A stretch of 39,870 bases of DNA from Candidatus Margulisiibacteriota bacterium (GTDB taxonomy: Bacteria; Margulisbacteria; WOR-1; O2-12-FULL-45-9; XYB2-FULL-48-7): NCBI GenBank assembly GCA_028702315.1, contig JAQVPA010000007.1, positions 1 to 39,870 on the forward strand, written 5' to 3'. Shown piece after piece: positions 1 to 6,420 of this stretch. The position numbers and the translations under genes were made by a program. The notes below the pieces were generated by a model. The model was given only the letters and a program-made list of their open reading frames with translations, was not told the origin of the DNA and ran no database searches. Every line of letters starts with the position of its first letter. Position 1 is the first letter of the stretch.

Positions 1-210
1 TTTTTTCCCGATCAGGTCGATCTCGCCGATCAACAGGACTTTCCGGTCATTTTTTTCCGGTCCGACAGTTATCAACAGGCCGGTAACTCTGGGAAAAGTT
101 TCCCCTAAAGTGATAATAATATCTTTGACGCGGCCAACGTTCTCTTGCACCCGGTCAACGACCAAGTCGCCAATCAATTCAGAAACAAACATTTCAGAGA
201 AGAGCACCAT
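1..210 (-). CDS. PRC-barrel domain protein, N-terminal fragment (possible MgtE-like protein)
   Basis: Partial gene running off the left edge; 70 codons are visible. The N-terminus contains VSELIGDLVVDR, then GRVKDIIITLGETFPRV and TGLLITVG. This is the pattern of a PRC-barrel domain, which in many anaerobes precedes an MgtE intracellular domain and CBS domains. Only the barrel is visible, so the rest is inference. The first ATG (210) gives MVLFSEMFVSEL. The internal ATG at 192 (MFVSEL) matches the usual family start better. A weak promoter (TTACAA at 243-248, TACAAT at 220-225, 17-nt spacer) would place transcription start near 213, which fits either start with almost no leader. Neither start has a Shine-Dalgarno sequence. 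Confidence 0.5.
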   Translation of the reverse strand, partial: MVLFSEMFVSELIGDLVVDRVQENVGRVKDIIITLGETFPRVTGLLITVGPEKNDRKVLLIGEIDLIGKK

Positions 211-263
211 GATTTTGTTATTGTAACATGTAAAACCGGGGTTTGTAACTTGGTTTTCCTAAA

Positions 264-399
264 CCCTCATCCGCTGGCACTTAAGCTGCCCCCTTCTCCC
301 AAAGGGAGAAGGGAATACCCGGAAATAACTTAGCAGCTTTAGCGAGTGCCCCCTCTCCCTCTGGGAGAGGGGGGAAAGCTTTGCGTTAGCGGGTGAGGG
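264..399. repeat. Terminal-inverted-repeat double-hairpin element, copy 1
   Basis: The ends are CCCTCATCCGCT (264-275) and AGCGGGTGAGGG (388-399), an imperfect terminal inverted repeat. Inside are two strong hairpins: a 10-bp stem CCCTTCTCCC/GGGAGAAGGG with an AAA loop (291-313), and an 11-bp stem CCCCCTCTCCC/GGGAGAGGGGG with a TCT loop (349-373). No gene is inside. Related copies lie at 20540-20608, 27072-27202 and 36552-36668. This copy is in the opposite orientation to those three, because its hairpin order is reversed. It resembles a REP/MITE-type element. Confidence 0.85.
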
Positions 400-405
400 C
401 TCTGA

Positions 406-411
406 TATAAT
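406..411 (+). promoter_or_regulatory. -10 box (TATAAT) for the YkgJ-like gene
   Basis: A perfect TATAAT lies 8 nt before the ATG at 420, so transcription should begin at or next to the start codon and no room is left for a Shine-Dalgarno site. A possible -35 TTGCGT (381-386, 19-nt spacer) lies within the right end of the repeat element. Confidence 0.55.
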
Positions 412-419
412 ATAGCGGT

Positions 420-833
420 ATGAAAATGTTGAAACGTTTTATAATGATCTTTGTCCTGCTCGATAATGTCTTGACGAACTTGACCAAGAAAATATTCAGG
501 ACCAGGTGGCAATTAACGGGGAAATGCCGGCAATGCGGCAACTGCTGTAAAAAGATAATCTTGACCATGACACCAGCCCAAACGAAAAGCCCCATCTTCC
601 GGCAAATCGCGATCGCCTGGATCTCCTGGCTTTTTGATTTTATCCTGCTGGAGATCGACTATCAGCATAATAACCTGGCTTTTACCTGCCAGCACCTGAC
701 TAAAGAAGGAAAATGCGGTAACTATTTTTGGCGACCGAACATCTGCCGCAATTACCCACTGGTCGATTATTTCGCCGAACCAAAGTTCCTGCCAGGTTGC
801 GGCTTTAACGCTCGCGACAGAGATCGGCGGTAA
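420..833 (+). CDS. YkgJ/UPF0153-family cysteine-cluster protein
   Basis: A 137-residue protein. Cysteines are arranged as GKCRQCGNCCKK near residue 40, then single cysteines in TCQHL, KCGNYF, ICRNYP and PGCGF. This is the CxxCxxCC plus distal-Cys pattern of the YkgJ family, thought to bind a zinc or iron-sulfur cluster; biochemical function is unknown. The N-terminus is hydrophobic and basic, and residues 60-80 are hydrophobic. The start at 420 is chosen because TATAAT ends at 411, implying a leaderless mRNA; a second in-frame ATG lies at 426. The 3' end overlaps the convergent AmmB-AmmA gene by 29 bp. Confidence 0.7.
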   Translation: MKMLKRFIMIFVLLDNVLTNLTKKIFRTRWQLTGKCRQCGNCCKKIILTMTPAQTKSPIFRQIAIAWISWLFDFILLEIDYQHNNLAFTCQHLTKEGKCGNYFWRPNICRNYPLVDYFAEPKFLPGCGFNARDRDRR

Positions 834-2220
834 AGCGGTAAAGCTGGACATCTTCTCCCCGCCAAGCGCCTTTGGGCAAACCGGCTTTAATACAAACCTG
901 GTCCAAGAACTCTTCCCTGTCCCAACCCCACTCCACCGCCACTTGAGGAAGCAGTATCCCCGATTTATCACCTTGGATAATATACAAGCCATCACGGCCG
1001 ACTTTGATCTCCGACGCGTCAACGACCTTTTTCATTCGCGATAAGACCGAGACTTCGATCTTGACTGTCTTGAACTCTTCTTTTGTCAACGGACTAAACC
1101 GGTTATCTTCAAACCCGGCCGCCAGCGCCATCTCCTGGACCGCCACATGGAGCGGTTTGACCGTCTGGATATAACCGATACAGCCGCGCATTTCCCCGTC
1201 TTTATTAAGAGTTACAAAAACGCCGCGCGCCTCGTTCAAGTTAGCTTCCGCCGGCTCAAAGGTCGGCAATTTCCGGCCGGATAATTTGCTCGCCAGCGTC
1301 CGGCGGGCGATGCGGAGTAATTTTTGTTTTTCGATCGCGGTCAATGCCGTTCCCTGGCGATAAAATATTATCGAAGCGTAACCAACAACACTGCTTTTAT
1401 CATTAGTAATATCGCCGGAATTAGCGTACTTGACCAACTCGATCTTGTTTACGCCGACTGGCGCGGTTAGCATCGTTAAGGTAATGATCCCGGGCGCGCC
1501 GCAAGCTTCTGTCTCCCCCGCGGCAATTGCCTTAATTAACCCTTCCAGGTCATCGTTAACCACGGCTGCGATCCCTTTACTGTCAAGTTGTTTAGCCATG
1601 TCATAAGAATGATAGTGGGACCAGTCCGAACTGGCGATTATCAACGTGTTGTCATCAACCGACAGGCTTAGCGCGTATGCCAACGCCTGGCAATTCGCCA
1701 GGGAGAGGTTGCCAAATAAGATCGGCACGATCCTGGTTTTAGCCTGCGTCTTTTGCAGGAACGGGAGCTGGACTTCAATGGCATTATCATCCTTATTAAA
1801 TGGCAGGTTATCTAGTTTAAACCGATCACTAAGTTTGCAAAATTTCCTGATGAATTCCTGATCGACCGGCAGTTTACCGAGCGGAGTGGCAAAGTCCTCA
1901 TAATCCGGCAGGGCGATATGCTCAAACGTTGCTTTATGGCTGGTCCCGATAATTATCACCCGGGCAAACGTCTGGCCGGCAATCTGCTTGTAAGCATCGG
2001 CCGCGATCTGGCCGGAGTAAGGATAGCCGGCATGCGGCACGATCATCATGACAACGTCACCCTTATCCCGCAAAGTCGGCGCATTCTTAAGGAATTTGTC
2101 CAGTTGATATTCAAGAGCAGCTTTATCGGCCGGATAAAAAGAGCCGGCAACCATGGGGGTCCTTATTTCGGCAGAAACCGCAGTGGCCAAGATAATTAGC
2201 AGAAAAATGACCCGGCGCAT
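805..2220 (-). CDS. Secreted AmmeMemoRadiSam system B-A fusion (MEMO1 + AMMECR1 domains)
   Basis: A 471-residue fusion protein. Residues 1-17 (RRVIFLLIILATAVSA) look like a cleavable signal peptide, unusual for a family normally treated as cytoplasmic. The MEMO1-like domain follows (about 20-290). It has MVAGSFYPA, VPHAGYPYSG (His63), GTSHK (His95), SSDWSHY and EACGAPGI, matching the His/His/Cys metal-site positions of MEMO1. The C-terminal AMMECR1 domain (about 310-471) carries the MRGCIGY signature. The partner radical-SAM protein AmrS is not in the window. Start 2220 is preferred over the upstream in-frame start because a minus-strand TATAAT at 2227-2232 leaves exactly 6 nt before this ATG. 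Biochemical activity is unknown. Confidence 0.85.
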   Translation of the reverse strand: MRRVIFLLIILATAVSAEIRTPMVAGSFYPADKAALEYQLDKFLKNAPTLRDKGDVVMMIVPHAGYPYSGQIAADAYKQIAGQTFARVIIIGTSHKATFEHIALPDYEDFATPLGKLPVDQEFIRKFCKLSDRFKLDNLPFNKDDNAIEVQLPFLQKTQAKTRIVPILFGNLSLANCQALAYALSLSVDDNTLIIASSDWSHYHSYDMAKQLDSKGIAAVVNDDLEGLIKAIAAGETEACGAPGIITLTMLTAPVGVNKIELVKYANSGDITNDKSSVVGYASIIFYRQGTALTAIEKQKLLRIARRTLASKLSGRKLPTFEPAEANLNEARGVFVTLNKDGEMRGCIGYIQTVKPLHVAVQEMALAAGFEDNRFSPLTKEEFKTVKIEVSVLSRMKKVVDASEIKVGRDGLYIIQGDKSGILLPQVAVEWGWDREEFLDQVCIKAGLPKGAWRGEDVQLYRFTADLCRER

Positions 2221-2226
2221 GACGAA

Positions 2227-2232
2227 ATTATA
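2227..2232 (-). promoter_or_regulatory. -10 box (TATAAT) for the AmmB-AmmA gene
   Basis: On the minus strand TATAAT is followed by TTCGTC and then the ATG at 2220, predicting a leaderless transcript. I see no convincing -35. Confidence 0.55.
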
Positions 2233-2331
2233 ACACGAAGCGACGAAATCTCGCCGTTTTCGCCCATTTTCACTAATGCTTAAGCGTGGCAATAACCTTG
2301 CTGTTGTTCCGGCACGAAGGGGGTGAGAAGC

Positions 2332-2712
2332 ATGGGAGGTTTGAACAGATCGATCCTCGCGGGGCGGCTAGTAGCTGATCCGGAGGTCAGATATACCAGC
2401 GACGAAATGGCGGTCACGCACTTTTGCCTGGCGATCAACCGCGGCAGCAAGAAGAAAGGGACCGACACGGCCGACTTCATCAAGTGTGTCGCGTTCGGCG
2501 GTCTGGCCAAGATCTGCGGCGAGTACCTGAAAAAAGGGAAGCTCGTGGCGGTCGAAGGCCGGCTCAACGTCAGGACCTATAAGGTCAAAAGCGGCGAAAA
2601 AAGATCGGCAACTGAAGTCATCATCGATGAACTGCAGATGCTCGATTCCAAGTTCCACGGCGCGGCTTCAGCGGCCAAAGACAAAGAAGAATCTGAACTC
2701 GTCGAGGTCTAG
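2332..2712 (+). CDS. ssb: Single-stranded DNA-binding protein
   Basis: A 126-residue OB-fold protein that coats single-stranded DNA in replication and repair. Family landmarks are LNRSILAGRLVADPEVRYTS, HFCLAINR, DFIKCVAFGGLAK, YLKKGKLVAVEGRLNVRTY and EVIIDELQML. The acidic tail (DKEESELVEV) is short and lacks the classical DDDIPF tip, which normally recruits partner proteins. Start 2332 (MGGLNRS) is used; a GTG at 2323 is an alternative. A purine-rich GAAGGGGGTGAG just upstream can serve as the ribosome-binding site. The gene stands alone rather than between rpsF and rpsR and is followed by an intrinsic terminator. Confidence 0.93.
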   Translation: MGGLNRSILAGRLVADPEVRYTSDEMAVTHFCLAINRGSKKKGTDTADFIKCVAFGGLAKICGEYLKKGKLVAVEGRLNVRTYKVKSGEKRSATEVIIDELQMLDSKFHGAASAAKDKEESELVEV

Positions 2713-2721
2713 CGTATACAG

Positions 2722-2757
2722 CCCCGGATGGTCGCAAGGCTGTCCGGGGTTTTTTTA
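2722..2757 (+). terminator. Intrinsic terminator after ssb
   Basis: Stem CCCCGGA (2722-2728) pairs with TCCGGGG (2743-2749) across a 14-nt loop and runs straight into seven T residues. It lies 9 nt after the ssb stop codon. It is the clearest intrinsic terminator in the window. Confidence 0.85.
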
Positions 2758-2775
2758 TTAAAAGGAGGATATTTT

Positions 2776-3318
2776 ATGGGAAAAGACAATCAAATGTATT
2801 ACGGTAGCGGGGGCGTCGAGCGAATCGGTAGCGATAGGCGTGAAGTGTCAAATACCCAAACCGCAAACCGCCCAACGTTTCCCCCAACGCCAACGGATAA
2901 CGCTATCAGAGATTCAAAGAGAAATATTGGCGGTTTCCATGATTTAGATGTTTATCAATCAAGTTATAAAGCAATGATAATCGTCTTCAAAGAAATTTTA
3001 CCCCTTTTACCAAAAACAGAAAGAACCGACCTATATGACCAACTCAGCCGATCGGCCAAAGCAATTCCCAGATTGATCGCAGAAGGCCATTCAAAACGTC
3101 ACCAAAACAAAGGATTCCAGAAATATATCGATGATGCTCATGCCGAATCAAATGAAACCATCGTATCAATATATCAGGTTAGGGATCTATATGCGCTCGG
3201 CAAAAGCATTGACCGCTGTAATGAACTAGTCGATATTTATGACAAGATTAGCCGGCAGCTATTCAACTTAGCGGTTTCCTGGGAAAGCTTTCATAGTAGA
3301 AAGCAGCAGAGGAGTTAG
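2776..3318 (+). CDS. Four-helix-bundle protein (S23/IVP-like) with an unusual N-terminal extension
   Basis: A 180-residue protein. From about residue 54 (FHDLDVYQSSYKAM) to 172 it matches the four-helix-bundle family first known from 23S rRNA intervening sequences: DLYDQLSRSAKAIPRLIAEGH, then GFQKYIDDAHAESNE and SIYQVRDLY. Molecular role is unknown; many members are not in rRNA. Residues 1-53 are extra and unrelated to the fold (GVERIGSDRRE...NRPTF..TPT). A diverged copy of that segment lies just downstream of the stop (3315-3418). The start is decided by AAAGGAGG at 2761-2768, seven nt before the ATG. An ssb terminator separates it from ssb. Confidence 0.75.
   Translation: MGKDNQMYYGSGGVERIGSDRREVSNTQTANRPTFPPTPTDNAIRDSKRNIGGFHDLDVYQSSYKAMIIVFKEILPLLPKTERTDLYDQLSRSAKAIPRLIAEGHSKRHQNKGFQKYIDDAHAESNETIVSIYQVRDLYALGKSIDRCNELVDIYDKISRQLFNLAVSWESFHSRKQQRS
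2800..2902 (+). repeat. Diverged direct repeat, left copy
   Basis: About 103 bp that align at roughly 75% identity by eye with 3315-3418. Shared blocks include AGCGAATCGGTA, AAACCGCCC, ACGTTTC and ACGCCAACG. This copy encodes the N-terminal extension of the four-helix-bundle protein. Confidence 0.75.
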
Positions 3319-3418
3319 TGGCAGCGTCAAGCGAATCGGTAACAATGGGCGTAATGCGGCAAACGACTCTACCGTAAACCGCCCGACGTTTCTCTCGACG
3401 CCAACGAACAACGTATTA
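3315..3418 (+). pseudogene. Diverged direct repeat, right copy; remnant coding segment
   Basis: A second copy of the segment at 2800-2902. Read in the same repeat-relative frame it encodes SGSVKRIG...NRPTFLSTPTNN and continues to a stop in NFPIPF (stop at 3440-3442). Differences from the left copy are largely synonymous or conservative (E/K, S/N, D/N), which suggests past selection for protein. It has no start codon or ribosome site of its own and is out of frame with the four-helix-bundle gene, so it looks like the relic of a duplicated or interrupted gene. Confidence 0.5.
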
Positions 3419-3448
3419 TACAATTTCCCAATCCCCTTTTAATTATGT

Positions 3449-3454
3449 TATAAT
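3449..3454 (+). promoter_or_regulatory. -10 box (TATAAT) for the nitroreductase gene
   Basis: TATAAT is followed by TTGATC and then the ATG at 3461, exactly the spacing at which transcription starts on the A of the start codon. Leaderless mRNA predicted; no clear -35. Confidence 0.55.
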
Positions 3455-3460
3455 TTGATC

Positions 3461-4123
3461 ATGCTAAAAAAGCTTATCGCTTTATTTATATGTATGATCT
3501 GTTTCATAGGCATTACCGAAGCCGCCCGGAAAACGATAAAGCTCCCCGACCCAAAGCTAATAGGCAAGATGTCGGTCGAAGAATCGATCTACCGCCGCCG
3601 GTCAGAGCGCTCGTTCCAAGCCCAAGACCTGTCGCTCGAGCAAGTCTCTCAACTATTATGGTCCGCCCAGGGGATCACGGAAAAAACCTGGGGCTTTAGA
3701 GCTGCCCCTTCATCCGGCGCCCTCTACCCGCTAACTCTTTACATTATTAAAAGTGACGGCGTTTTTAGTTACGTCCCGGACGAACACAAACTAGTCCAGA
3801 TCTCCGAAGAAGATAAGCGCCCTTCGCTGGTCCGGGCGTCGCTCGGCCAAGCTTACATAAGCGAAGCCCCGCTGGTCATCGTTATCGCCGGCAACTTCCG
3901 GATCGTCGAAGCAAAATACGGCCAGCGCTCCTACCGCTACCTGAACATGGAAGTCGGCCATGTGGCGGAAAATATCCACCTGCAAGCGGTCAGCCTGGGG
4001 CTGGTTTCGGTCGCGATCGGCGCCTTCTGGGATGATGTCGTCGCCAAAATCCTTGAACTGCCGGACACGCAGGATCCCTTTTACATTATCCCTGTCGGCC
4101 GCCTAAAAACTGCCGGTCAATGA
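3461..4123 (+). CDS. Secreted SagB-type nitroreductase-family oxidoreductase
   Basis: A 220-residue FMN-dependent nitroreductase-fold protein. Residues 2-21 form a signal peptide (LKKLIALFICMICFIGITEA). SagB/ThcOx-type landmarks follow: SIYRRRSERSF (flavin phosphate contacts), LLWSAQGIT, RAAPSSGALYPL, and the C-terminal LGLVSVAIGAFWDD and PVGRL. In SagB relatives this fold oxidises azoline rings in peptides, but many secreted members have unknown substrates and no azoline cyclase is nearby. The ATG at 3461 is chosen over an in-frame TTG at 3455 because of the -10 spacing. The stop overlaps the next ATG (ATGA), so translation is probably coupled to the LCP gene. Confidence 0.82.
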   Translation: MLKKLIALFICMICFIGITEAARKTIKLPDPKLIGKMSVEESIYRRRSERSFQAQDLSLEQVSQLLWSAQGITEKTWGFRAAPSSGALYPLTLYIIKSDGVFSYVPDEHKLVQISEEDKRPSLVRASLGQAYISEAPLVIVIAGNFRIVEAKYGQRSYRYLNMEVGHVAENIHLQAVSLGLVSVAIGAFWDDVVAKILELPDTQDPFYIIPVGRLKTAGQ

Positions 4124-5010
4124 AAAAAAAGCGGCTCGACCTCATCCGGCTCCTCGCTTTGTTAACGGTTTTTACCGCGATCGTATATTTTTATGTTAGC
4201 ATCTTCGCCCCGCGGCTGATTCCTAAATTTTTCCGGATCGGGGTAATGCGGCGACCGGTCACGATCCTGGTGCTTGGGACCGATGTCACTTTTGACGCTA
4301 ATACCGGCGAACCGCTCCCGCAGAGCGACGGCCGGACCGACAGTATCGTCCTGATGCGGATCGATCCGGTCCATTACAAGTTAAATATTTTATCGATTCC
4401 GCGCGACAGCTTTGTCAATATCCCCGGTTATGGCATGCAAAAGATTAACGCCGCTAATGTCTATGGCGGGCTTGAATTGACCAAGAAAACGATCACCGCC
4501 CTGACCGGCCGACCGATCGATTACTATCTTAAGGTCAATCCCTATGCCACGACCAAGCTGGTTGACCTGCTCGGCGGGATAAATATTTACGTCGAAAAAG
4601 ACATGTATTATGTTGACAAGGCGCAGAACCTCAATATTAATCTAAAACAGGGTTGGCGAAAACTTTCCGGGAGAGAAGCCCAGGGCTATATCCGTTTTCG
4701 TCACGACGCCTACGGCGATATCGGCCGGATGGGGCGGCAACAGCAATTCCTGGAAACCTTGTTCAAATCCTTCACCAGACCGGTTAACCTGCTTAAAGCC
4801 CCACTCGCCTTCCAGATCGCCATGAAATATATTGAGACGGACCTCTCCTTCCCTAAGATAATCCGGCTGGCAAATTTTACCAGGATGCTTGATATGAAGG
4901 ATATCAGAACTTTTACCTCGTCCGGGGAAGTCGGAAGCAGCGATTATGCCGGCTCGATCCTTGTGCCGGACAAGCCATACCTCCGCCAAGTGGTCAAAGA
5001 TTATTTCTGA
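4120..5010 (+). CDS. LytR-CpsA-Psr (LCP) family glycopolymer phosphotransferase
   Basis: A 296-residue membrane-anchored protein: a short basic N-terminus, one TM segment (about 9-28), then an extracytoplasmic LCP domain. Landmarks are VLGTDV, DGRTDSIVLMRIDP, LSIPRDSFVNIPG, KINAANVYGG, VDLLGGI and RFRHDAYGDIGRMGRQQ. Together they supply the conserved Asp/Arg set that binds polyprenyl-pyrophosphate and magnesium. LCP proteins transfer glycopolymers from lipid carriers to peptidoglycan or protein acceptors. It is coupled to the nitroreductase by an ATGA overlap, and its end overlaps convergent hpt by 10 bp. Confidence 0.9.
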   Translation: MKKKRLDLIRLLALLTVFTAIVYFYVSIFAPRLIPKFFRIGVMRRPVTILVLGTDVTFDANTGEPLPQSDGRTDSIVLMRIDPVHYKLNILSIPRDSFVNIPGYGMQKINAANVYGGLELTKKTITALTGRPIDYYLKVNPYATTKLVDLLGGINIYVEKDMYYVDKAQNLNINLKQGWRKLSGREAQGYIRFRHDAYGDIGRMGRQQQFLETLFKSFTRPVNLLKAPLAFQIAMKYIETDLSFPKIIRLANFTRMLDMKDIRTFTSSGEVGSSDYAGSILVPDKPYLRQVVKDYF

Positions 5011-5522
5011 ATTGTGCCGATAAAAGGAAGATTACGGTATTTCTCATTAAGATCGAGCCCATAGCCGACGAAAAATTCATCAGGCACTGTAAACCCCTTA
5101 TAAGCAATCGGCACCCTGACCCGGCGCCGCGCCGGTTTATCAAGCAGCGCGCAGATCTTGACTGAATTCGGTTTCTTGTGACCAATAAAGCGGAGCAGAT
5201 ACTTCATCGTATATCCGTAATCAACGATATCCTCGACCAGCAAGACATCCTTACCCACGACCGGCAGGTCAAGATCCTTTTTGATCTTGATCACTCCGGA
5301 AGAATAGGTCGAAGCGCCATAACTGGAAACCTGAACCAGATCGATGGCTACCGGCATTTTTATCGCCCTGATGAGGTCGGCCAAAAAAACAGCCGCCCCT
5401 TTAAGCACACCCACCAGGACCAGCTCCTTCCCTCGATAATCTTTGTCAATCTTTTTTGCCAGGTCGGAGATCTTTTTTTTTAGTTTGGCGCTGGAAATGA
5501 GGGGCTTAACTTTTACCGTCAT
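5001..5522 (-). CDS. hpt: Hypoxanthine phosphoribosyltransferase
   Basis: A 173-residue purine salvage enzyme making IMP (or GMP) from hypoxanthine (or guanine) and PRPP. It has LVGVLKGAAVFLADL, the catalytic-loop segment VQVSSYG.STYSSG, the PRPP-binding motif VLLVEDIVDYGYTM, and the C-terminal base-specificity region FVGYGLDLNEKYRNLPFIG. The PRPP loop is odd: the usual D-T/S-G-x-T is D-Y-G-Y-T here. The start overlaps the end of the upstream adenine-deaminase-C gene (ATGA), indicating one coupled purine unit. Confidence 0.9.
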   Translation of the reverse strand: MTVKVKPLISSAKLKKKISDLAKKIDKDYRGKELVLVGVLKGAAVFLADLIRAIKMPVAIDLVQVSSYGASTYSSGVIKIKKDLDLPVVGKDVLLVEDIVDYGYTMKYLLRFIGHKKPNSVKICALLDKPARRRVRVPIAYKGFTVPDEFFVGYGLDLNEKYRNLPFIGTIQK

Positions 5523-6118
5523 TCAAAGAGGTCGATGATCTTGGCCCGGCTGACATCCAGCAAGCCGTGGTCGGTTATCCGAAGTTCCGGGATCGATGGC
5601 AAAGAAAGAAGGGATAAAGCCGAGAACGGGTCTTCCAGTTTGCAGCCCAAGCCATGCGCGGTTTCGTGCAATTCCTTCATCTTTTCCGACATCGCGTCAA
5701 AAGATATTTCGGCGCTCTTGCCGTGGCCGCCGACTTTTAAGTCGTTCAAGATCATTCCGCCAGCAACTATCGCCACCCCACCCTGCAACTGCGCGACCCG
5801 GCGGATGGCCGAGGCGATATCTTCATCACTTTTGCCAACGCAGATAATCGTACCGGCATCAGCGGTGAACGATTCGGCGATCGCGCCTTTGGACAAGCCG
5901 AAACCTTTGACGTAACCAAAACCCATCTTGCCCGAACCGGCGCGGCATTCCATCACAACCAGTTTTAAAATATCCCTTTCCAGGTCGATTCCGGTATACT
6001 TGGTCACCCAGTGCTTGGTAATAACTTCGTCAGGCAAAAGTTCTATCACCTTAACGTACTTGCCCGGCTTTTTTATTCTTAGGTCATCGACTTCAAAATG
6101 TTTAACATCCATTTTCAT
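5519..6118 (-). CDS. Standalone adenine deaminase C-terminal domain protein
   Basis: A 199-residue protein that matches the C-terminal domain of adenine deaminase (Ade, about 570 residues) without the N-terminal metal-dependent amidohydrolase barrel. Landmarks: ERDILKLVVMECR, GYVKGFGLSKGAIAESFTAD, IICVGKSDEDIASAIRRV, GLGCKLEDPFSALSLLSLP and PELRITDHGLLDV. No upstream amidohydrolase gene is present, so this is an orphan domain rather than a split gene in this window. It is followed with an ATGA overlap by hpt, whose substrate hypoxanthine is the product of Ade. Start 6118 (MKMDVKH) is used; 6112 is an alternative. Function of the isolated domain is unknown. Confidence 0.75.
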   Translation of the reverse strand: MKMDVKHFEVDDLRIKKPGKYVKVIELLPDEVITKHWVTKYTGIDLERDILKLVVMECRAGSGKMGFGYVKGFGLSKGAIAESFTADAGTIICVGKSDEDIASAIRRVAQLQGGVAIVAGGMILNDLKVGGHGKSAEISFDAMSEKMKELHETAHGLGCKLEDPFSALSLLSLPSIPELRITDHGLLDVSRAKIIDLFE

Positions 6119-6127
6119 AGGGTTGCT

Positions 6128-6156
6128 TTGCCTCAAGTATATACCAGTGTTATAAT
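6128..6156 (+). promoter_or_regulatory. Sigma70-type promoter for the small membrane protein
   Basis: TTGCCT (6128-6133), a 17-nt spacer and TATAAT (6151-6156). Transcription start should fall near 6163, three nt before the ATG at 6166. A minus-strand TATACT (6136-6141) for the adenine-deaminase-C gene lies inside the spacer, so the two divergent promoters overlap. Confidence 0.6.
6136..6141 (-). promoter_or_regulatory. Possible -10 box for the adenine-deaminase-C/hpt unit
   Basis: TATACT on the minus strand, giving a predicted start near 6129, about 11 nt before the ATG at 6118. It sits inside the spacer of the opposing promoter; no good -35 was found. Confidence 0.35.
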
Positions 6157-6165
6157 ACAATGCAA

Positions 6166-6420
6166 ATGAAAAATCGCCACATCTGGGAAGGGCTTGCTTC
6201 TTTTCTTGTCGTCGGCCTTGGCCAAATTATCAAAGGCGACGGGAAAAAAGGCTTGGTCATGATCTTGCTGTTCTATCTCGCCGTTCCATCACTGATCTAC
6301 CTGTCACTACTATTATACGCTTACCTTTTCCTTGCCATGCTGGGCATTCTGATCGCGGCGGAAATCGTTCTCTGGGGCTACAACGTCTGGGACGCCTTTA
6401 CTCATGAAGCGAACATTTAA
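6166..6420 (+). CDS. Small membrane protein with a GLGQ...G motif (TM2-like)
   Basis: An 84-residue integral membrane protein. It begins with a polar stretch, then FLVVGLGQIIKGDGKKGLVM, two or three hydrophobic segments (about 35-75), and ends WGYNVWDAFTHEANI. The GLGQ-x-x-x-G-x-x-x-K-G turn and terminal NxWDA resemble TM2-type proteins; function unknown. The ATG at 6166 is preferred over 6160 because the promoter predicts transcription starting near 6163. It overlaps the following site-2 protease gene by 17 bp, so translation is probably coupled. Confidence 0.6.
   Translation: MKNRHIWEGLASFLVVGLGQIIKGDGKKGLVMILLFYLAVPSLIYLSLLLYAYLFLAMLGILIAAEIVLWGYNVWDAFTHEANI

Noticed and set aside
145-333. 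Small plus-strand open frame crossing the first repeat element
   Set aside because: It runs from antisense of the PRC-barrel gene into the repeat; no ribosome site or protein-like composition.
2776-3318. Four-helix-bundle gene considered as marking an intervening sequence in a 23S rRNA gene
   Set aside because: No rRNA sequence flanks it; neighbours are ssb and a nitroreductase.
3461-5010. SagB-type nitroreductase considered as part of a peptide (azole) natural product cluster
   Set aside because: No precursor peptide, cyclase or protease gene nearby; the partner is an LCP protein.
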